Below, in pieces: positions 57,008-64,000 of a DNA stretch of 64,000 nt (the first letter of the stretch is position 1; the number at the start of each line of letters is the position of its first letter). Made by a program: the position numbers and the translations under genes. This DNA comes from Trema orientale (taxonomy: Eukaryota > Streptophyta > Magnoliopsida > Rosales > Cannabaceae). The DNA is taken from assembly GCA_002914845.1 (NCBI GenBank), contig JXTC01000265.1, positions 86,392-150,391 on the forward strand, in the 5' to 3' direction. The notes under the pieces are model-generated. The model was not told the origin of the DNA. It did no database searches and saw nothing but the letters and a program-made list of their open reading frames with translations.

Positions 57008-58267
57008 CACTACTAGAAAAATAATGTTTAATGTCACTTGAACCACGTTATTTGTTGGAAAAAATTACGCAGTTTGTATGCCGCATTGCAAGGGAGAAAA
57101 ACAACGTGGTATATACAATACCACGTCGCTTTTCAAAGAGGCGACATGGCATAACTGATTTACCAAATCGCTTCTGGTAGGAGCGACATAGAATGTTGTT
57201 TTGATATATACCACGTTGCTCCCTCGAGAAGCGATGTGATAGCCGCTTAAAAGAGTTGGGGCCAAGCTCGGCCCCATCACTTCTTCTTCCCCAGCCCTGA
57301 TAGAACCCGAGAGCGCGAAATGGCCTCCTCTGTCGTCACCTTCGAGTTTTTAGTCCAAATCACCACTATTTTTGTTGCCTTTCTTTCTTTTGATGAGCCC
57401 AACAGTCCTATTGGACTATTTTCTCTGATCTACAAATGTTTGTAGCTCTATTTTTTTATAAAAAGATTTTAAATTTTTTCGACTCACCGTTGCACAATTC
57501 GACCATTATGTGATTCTTTTTATTTTTCATGTGTATTATGTTAATTTTTTATCGGGTACCATGGATTCTCCTTCAATTTTTGCTCCAAACAAGCTATTTT
57601 GAGTAATTTAGATTTTTCTTGAATTTTTTTCTATTTTCCTGAATTACTTAAATTTATTTATTTTAGTTAGTTTGAATGATAATTTAGGTTTTAAATTAGT
57701 TCCTTTATACTAGTAATTGTTATATGAGAGGAGTTTATATAATATATGTTAAAATTTTTTTTATATACATTAGGATATAATTTGTCGTAGTGTGTAACGT
57801 TTATAATATTTTATAGTACAATTAATACAATTTTAGTGATGAATTTGATTATATTATCATAAAGTATTGTCAATTTAGAGATTATTATGAATTTTTGACA
57901 CTTGGTTAGTAGAATATGTAATAATGTTTTAGTTAGTATATGATTTTTATGATTTTTGAGTTGAAACTCTTGAATATGGTCAATGCGATTATAATGTGCT
58001 TAATTATTATTAAATTAGAGACAATTATATCAATGAGATACTTGGTTAGTAGATGGAAGTTTGTATGAAATATTGGTACCTTAAATATGAATATATTTGT
58101 ACGATTATGTTAATATATTGACATCGAAAATGATTGAGAATTGGTGGTATATGAGCTTGAATTGGTTATACAGTTTAGATTGGTTGTATTTGTGTTTATT
58201 TGCTAGGAGGGTTTGTCCATTTATAAGGGCAAGTCCTGTAGAATTATTTTTTAGAAATTTAGCTAAG

Positions 58268-59699
58268 ATGGATAGAAATTGGATGGCGAAGAATAAATTA
58301 ACAAAAGAGTATGATGAAGGAGTTGGAGCTTTTTGAATATGATGCCCTGTCCATGTATCAAGTGTGGTAACAAGAAAAAAATTACAGGTGACATAAGAGG
58401 ATATTTGTATATGAATGAGAAGGATATATCTTATACAAAGTAGATATGATACGGGGAAAAATCACAGAGTGAATATGTTTCTCAAAAAAGAACTCGTATG
58501 GAAGATATTTCTATGAATTTGGAAGATGATCACCTAGTTAATATGGTTAATGATGCCAAAGAACATTTTATTGATCGTCCAGAGGAATTCGTAAAATTAT
58601 TGAAGATGCTGAAAGCTCTCTTTTTCCTAATTCAAAAATCACGAAATTGTCTTTCTTGGTTAGAATTTTCAATTTGAAAGCTAGGAATGGTTGGAGTGAC
58701 TCTAGTTTATCTCATTTACTTGAATTTCTTAGAGAAATCCTTCCAGACAGTAATAACCTTCTTTCCTCTACATATGATGCAAAAAAACTCATTGCGTACC
58801 TTAGACATGGAGTACGAAAAGATACATGTATGTCCAAATAATTGCATCTTGTACCGAAAAGAGTATGTTAAAGCTAAAGCTTGTTCAAATGCCAACATTC
58901 AAGATGGAAAAATAAAAAGAATAGTAAGGAAGAGAAGATTGGAATACTGGCTAAATTCTTGTGGTATATTCCTCTAATACCAAGATTTAAATGTTTATTC
59001 TGGAATCTTGATTATGCAAAACGATTAATATGGCGTGAGGAAGGAAGAATAAAAGATGTCAAGCTTCGGCATCCCGCAGATTCACCAACTTAGAAGAGGG
59101 TAGATGAAATGTGGTAAAAAATTAGAGAAGATCCTAGAAACCTTCGTCTTAGTTTTTTGACGGATGACATTAACCTTCATAGTTTACTAAGTTCTAGTTA
59201 TAATTGTTGGCCAGTTATTCTTGCTATTTACAATCTTCCTTCTTAGTTGTGCATGAGAAGGAGATTTACAATGTTGACGTTACTAATATTGGGAGATAAA
59301 AAACTTGGCAATGATATTGATGTCTATTTGGCGCCCTTAGTGGATGATTTGAAAACTTTATTGGATGGAGTTGAATGTGACGATTCCTTTAGAAAGGAGA
59401 ACTTTACACTTCGAGTTATTCTATTGTAGACAATCAACGATTTTTCTGTATATGAAAACTTGTCTGAGCATTGTGTGAAAGGCTATAAAGTATGTCTTAT
59501 TTGTAATGAAGATACCTACGCCATAAGATTGAGAAATGGGAGGAAAGAAGCGTATATAGGTCATCGAAGGTTTTTACCTTTAAGTCATCCATTTCAAAAA
59601 TACACAAAGACGTTTAATGGTGAAAGAGAATTTGGTGTTAACTCAGTACCTTTGAGTGGTGAAGCGATTTATGATGAAATTCGTGCACTTAATATTTAG
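58268..59699 (+). pseudogene. CACTA TNP2-type transposase remnant
   Basis: The ATG at 58268 opens MDRNWMAKNKLTKEYDEGV, like the Transpos_assoc domain at the start of TNP2 proteins, followed after a stop by a CPCIKCGNKKK-like zinc-finger piece. Next come segments like the Transposase_21 domain: MEYEKIHVCPNNCILYRKEY (58810-58870), a HPADSPT stretch (59070), GNDIDVYLAPLVDDLKTL (59308-59361), KGYKVCLICNEDT (59479-59517) and HRRFLPLSHPF (59567-59599). Multiple stops and frame changes separate these. The ancestral protein would cut and join CACTA ends. Confidence 0.85.
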
Positions 59700-59895
59700 T
59701 ATGGAAAGCAAAATCATGATGAGGAATAAATAGACAAAAGGAGGAAAAAAGGGAAAAAAAAAGAGGACAAAAATATTTGGATAAATATTTGATGATATAA
59801 TTGTGAGTATCAATTTTATTCAATAGATAAATATCTGATGATATAAGTGTAAGTATTAATTTACTCTCTCTCTAACTATTGTATTTTGTTTTTAG

Positions 59896-61370
59896 ATTGA
59901 TGACGAGGAGTGATGATGAAGGTGATGTCCAAGATGAAGAAATAAAGAAGAAGAAGATATGGACGCGTATGAAAAAAAGGCGCGAAAAGGTGCAATACTA
60001 TATAAACAAATTATCAAAAAGAGATCCAAAGGGACGCGACTTACGGTAGAATATAATGCCTTTAGACAACCAACCGGGTACGTCGCCACCGAGCTAGAGA
60101 CTTACTTAGGTGTCTTAGCTCGTACTATGATTTTGATCACCATTGTCACATGGCACAAGGTATAGGCGATCTCTAAGGAAAAGTTTTGGATGATATTGTG
60201 GTAAGTGATAATATGCTTAATTAGTCTTGAATTCTATACGATAAGTATTTTATGTTGTTGTAAGTATTAATTTGAATAATTTATAGTGTACATATATCAT
60301 AGCAAAAGGAATGTAGATCCTTTGTAATGAAATCTGTGGGGAAAAAATAGCGTCAATTTAAAAACTACTTAAGCTCCGGTATAATATACAAGTATAAAGA
60401 GGATGCTAAATATAGGGAGGAGAATCCTACGGCTTTGACTCACCCACCATCATTTGCAAATATATCCCTAGACGATTGGATTACATTTGTTGCAGATCGA
60501 TTATCCTCAGAATTTTAGGTATGATATGATAAGTTATATAGGGAGTATTTTATCCTGTCTATTTTAGTTTGATACTAATCTTTGCTAATGTGTTCACAGG
60601 TAAAAAGGGTGGTCCAACAACAGAAAAGAGCAAAATATAATGAGTTTGTTAATTGAACATCTAGGAAAAGATTGCAACCATTGCAGAAGAACTTAAGAAA
60701 GCACGTGCGACTGATAAAATAGAGTGGGAGGAATTATGGAAAGCTACATGCCAGGACAGTAAGGGGGGATATCTCAATCCTGCGGCTCAAGCTATGGGAG
60801 AACAAATTGTAAGTTCTTCATACTTCTATTTAAAATCTTAGTTTGTATGTTGGTTTCTATATTTAACTAATTTAGTATCTTATGTAGGATGAGTTGTATG
60901 ATATGAAGTCCCGAAGAGACATTCTAGAAATTGGCTTACATGACATCTTAACTCAAGCATTAGGGACACCTGAGTACTCTGATTGTGTACGTTCTATAGG
61001 AGCCTATGTAACTCAGAGGGATTTATTCCACAGACTCTAGGGAGGGCTAAGAGCATTATTAGAACAACAATTCACTTTCCAACGGGAGAAAAAAAATCAA
61101 TGAAAGATGCAATTTTAAAATATGCAAAGTAAATATGATAATCAAGAAAGACGTCTTCGGGAATTGGAGGCTAAGTTATTCGGTACCTTCTATCAAGAGT
61201 TAGCTCTCTAACCACATGAGGCATACTTTCTCCAATAGGTGCCTGAGTCATATTTTCTACAGCAGCCACCTGAGCCATATTTTCTTCAGCCACCAGATAC
61301 GTATATTTTCTAGCAACCTGAAATTCAAATTCATGCTACGGCCCCAGATTTTCCAATTTTAGAAGTGAGA
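59896..61370 (+). pseudogene. Transposase_24 / Ptta-En-Spm-like gene remnant
   Basis: The region starts after a tttttag acceptor. It encodes an acidic then basic stretch (MDAYEKKARKGA, RLTVEYNAFRQPTG), PSFANISLDDWITFVADRL (near 60450), QQQKRAKYNEF (near 60610), DELYDMKSRRDILEIG (near 60890) and a Gln/Pro-rich tail (SYFLQQPPEPYFLQPP near 61250). Plausible introns have GTAAGT near 60809 and tatgtag near 60887. This order is that of the second protein of plant CACTA elements. Stops occur in several exons. Confidence 0.65.
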
Positions 61371-61518
61371 ACTTCCAAGATACTATCTTACTTTCATAAC
61401 TTTTGCGTCTGAGTCAATTTAATACATATTATGAAATTCACATACTTGATTTACATTTTAGGATATTCGATGCAAGTTGGTTAACATAGTACTAGATGTT
61501 GTTACATCGGGTTACATC

Positions 61519-63070
61519 ATTCAAACATGAGGGTCTGTGATTCATAAAGTACTATTTGGTGATGGAAATTACCGTAAATATATTATCGAAGTTCACATTC
61601 TTGAAGCTTCGTTGTCTATTCCATTGGCCAATGTGATGGATACAGTGGCCGAAGCGGTGGGATTAATTGTCGCATGGCCTAAAAAGTTGGTACTCATTGT
61701 AGGCGAATATGAGGTATAAAGTCTAATACTCATCACTTTAACAATTAAATAATCATTCTTATTTTATTTAAATAAATGCTTTGATCTCAATTACCCTTAC
61801 AAAAAGAAAAAGGGAAAAAAGAAAACAAGCACAAAATGAACTGGAGCCACATATTACTCAACTATAGCGGGAAGAGTCCAGACATTCATCCTCATCTAGT
61901 ACAAGACCAGCCGGGTCTTCTACATGATCCAAGACCAGCCGTTTTTGGAAGCTTGAGGAGTTGTACAAATATGTGATAAAGAAAGATGATGACTTCTCAA
62001 TTCATGTCACTTTTGACAATGAGATGTGTCGAATTCCTGAGCAATTCTCATATTTGGTTAAGGAAGACATATCGCATATAACTAACTTTGTCGAGATTGG
62101 TTCTCCGTGCATCACATTTTACATCAAGTAAATTTTTATATCTTTACTCTTGTTATTTGTTTATGTCACATCTTCTTGTTTTGTCTTAAATATGTTATAT
62201 ATTATTTTAGGATATTATATGACAAGCTTATACAATATGAGCGAGCACATATATTAGCTTTTATTGAACCTTCTCTTATATCGACTATTAAAGATGGCAA
62301 CGATGAGAATCGTGCAAGAGCAATCATAAATCGCTTGATTCTAAGGATGAATGGCACATTATTAGTAGCACTATATAACATAGGATAATTCTCTTCTCTT
62401 TAATATTTTTACTAGTCATTGAGATATATGTACTATATACGTGTGTTTGATTATATTATTTTATAAGAGACATTATCAACGCGGTTCATGAAGTGATATA
62501 CTTTTTAGATCCACTCGGACATCTTCCTCAAAAAGATGCAAGAGCTCTCATCAAACTATAAGTATGATCAAAACTATTTAAAATTAAAAACAATATTTAA
62601 TACAATTTTGTATGCATGGTTGACATGCTTTTGTTTTATGGAGTCTTTCGATTATTTACCATATCAATTGAGAGATGTGGTAAAAAAAAATAGTCCTGAT
62701 TAGGAGTCGTATAAGGTACAATTTAAATTTTACTAATTTACATTATTAGATTAGATGGATTTATTTTTGCTCACAAATATTAATTGAAAACTCAATTGGA
62801 ATTATAGTGCCCACACCAACCAAATAACGTAGATGGATGTGATGCACATGATGTGAGACATGGTCATGGACGCTAACCCACATGAGTACATTATTACTTC
62901 AGTGTAACTTTCTAACTTAACACTTATCTTTATTACATAAGTATACTAATTATTAATACATGACTCGAATCTAACTTATAAACATTTAAATTTGTAGTGT
63001 CGTAACAAAGACATATACACTATGGACAAAATCAACGAAGTCTGAGAGGAATGAGACGATGAGCTTATAT
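61519..63070 (+). pseudogene. Ulp1-like protease gene remnant within the CACTA element
   Basis: Pieces include LSIPLANVMDTVAEAVGLIVAWPKKLV (61610-61690, like the domain preceding Ulp1 in plant CACTA proteins; DUF8039 is my guess), HVTFDNEMCRIPEQFSYLV (near 62005), YERAHILAFIEPSLIS (near 62240), then EVIYFLDPLGHLPQ (near 62490) and CPHQPNNVDGC (62811-62843). The last two match the regions around the catalytic Asp and Cys of Ulp1/Peptidase_C48 proteins. The His-Trp expected before the EVIYFLDPL stretch is not visible and the Cys region is shifted, so the enzyme is dead. Exons are separated by likely introns. SUMO-protease-like genes are known passengers of plant CACTA elements. Confidence 0.6.
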
Positions 63071-63571
63071 TATGGAGTATATGTCATGATGGGTGACTCA
63101 TACTACTATCCAATTTATGTTAACTTTGTATCTTTGGTAGTCTAATTAGGTGACTAGAATTATGACTTGGATTAGTTTAAGTGCTTTATGCAGGACTTAG
63201 CTATATTGAAAATATAATTTGTATATTAGGTTGTTGGAATTCATATATTGGATTGCTGCTTCTTGATTGCAGGTTGTTTTGAGCCATTTTTGGCCAATTT
63301 CAGTTCTAATTTGTAATGAATCCAGGGGGTTTTATGCCACCTGGAAGTGAGTTCCGCGTTACTTTCTAAGGAAGCGATATGGTAGACCATTGAAAATGAC
63401 CAGAAATTAAGCCACATACCATGCCGCTCCATAGAGAAGCGACTTGGTATGTTTTACCTATTACGGGAGTGACATGGCATCCTGTGATACCACGTCATTT
63501 TCGTGATAAACGACGTGAAAGACCTCTATATTATGTCACTTTATAGACAACATGGTATTACGGGAACCAAC

Positions 63572-64000
63572 TGTTAGTGTTTTTGCCCTAAGAGCAAAAT
63601 GTAAACAATGATTTGCTATTAAATAAATATAGTTGATTTTGTTCTATTTGCTTTACATTTATTATTTATGATAATATATATAAATATCATGAAAAATTCC
63701 GTGATTATAAATGTAACCTTAAACTTAGTATGTATAAAAGTTATACATACAAGAGGATTAAGTTTAAGGGATATAATTTAAAATAAGTCCGTAATTAATT
63801 ATTAAAGTTGGGATCTTTAATTTAAAATTACTAGTACGGTTCATTATCATTGAGAATGAAACAGTCTTATCCGGGCTGTTTATGTAGCGACATTAAATGA
63901 AGGTACTTTATATAATGAGATTATATAGGACTGGACCAGATGAATTTGAATATCTAATAATATCCGTTACAGAGCAGAGTATTCAAATTTATCAACTAAT
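63572..64000. mobile_element. Start of an LTR, truncated by the window edge
   Basis: TGTTAGTGTTTTTGCC begins abruptly after the CACTA subterminal repeats. The AT-rich text that follows resembles a Copia LTR. If so, the element inserted into the right end of the CACTA element. Only one edge is visible, so the identity is provisional. Confidence 0.45.

Larger units (their letters stand above)
57008..63571 (+). mobile_element. Large CACTA element with TNP2, Transposase_24-like and Ulp1-like remnants
   Basis: The left end is CACTACTAGAAAAA. Subterminal repeats of a CCACGTCGCTT / AAGCGACATGG type occur at 57045-57250 and again at 63350-63560, so both ends of one element are present. Between them three decayed genes read left to right. 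The terminal inverted repeat on the right is not seen, because an LTR starts at 63572. The target duplication therefore cannot be tested. Confidence 0.85.

Noticed and set aside
1..64000. CRISPR array, bacterial operon or prophage
   Set aside because: There are no regularly spaced identical repeats with unique spacers and no bacterial gene organisation. All recognised genes and elements are plant-type.

Overview
This window looks like a repeat-rich eudicot (flowering plant) nuclear segment. It is strongly AT-rich and carries intronless plant BAHD acyltransferase genes. Plant-type LTR retrotransposons, CACTA, MULE and hAT-like DNA elements, an L1-type LINE and MITEs make up most of the rest. 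The species cannot be named from the sequence alone. Two runs of N (3725-4356 and 49401-49404) are assembly gaps, and both fall inside retrotransposons.

The host genes are a tandem array of BAHD acyltransferases, all on the minus strand. They resemble the phenolic-glucoside / anthocyanin malonyltransferase clade. Two copies are intact (7844-9289 and 33680-35074). One intact-looking 5' part runs off the left edge (1-544). Three copies are pseudogenes (1222-2515, 12278-13674, 47426-48812). A short orphan 5' fragment lies at 35866-35925. The array has grown by duplication and has been broken up by transposons. A hAT-like element sits inside the first pseudogene, and an 11-kb Gypsy element landed about 40 bp upstream of the start codon of the second.

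Mobile elements from left to right: a Tork-like Copia element with matching TTTAC target-site duplications (2823-7228); three MULE-type MITEs with 9-bp duplications (10877-11638); and a complete Tat-type Gypsy element on the minus strand with GGAGT duplications (13717-24715). The Gypsy gag-pol is a single 5.7-kb frame broken only by nonsense codons, and the element carries an intron-containing gene on the opposite strand (15400-17677). Then come a non-autonomous CACTA element with TAA duplications (26607-28122), a 5'-truncated LINE (29324-32504), a 1.5-kb solo LTR (43001-44547), a 2.6-kb TG...CA-bounded repeat (44658-47275), and a second, heavily decayed Copia element (49405-55774) with a GC-rich array of palindromes in its leader. 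Last is a large CACTA element with decayed TNP2, Transposase_24-like and Ulp1-like genes (57008-63571), interrupted at its right end by a further LTR. Four copies of a TA-targeting MITE are scattered through the window.

The two well-preserved LTR elements (Copia 2823-7228 and Gypsy 13717-24715) each show about 5 percent LTR divergence by hand count, mostly transitions. This suggests insertion at similar times and decay under cytosine methylation. The most distinctive items are the spliced antisense gene in the Gypsy element, the transition-only decay of its gag-pol, the GC palindrome array, and the transposon-riddled BAHD array. I did not find a clearly new biological system.
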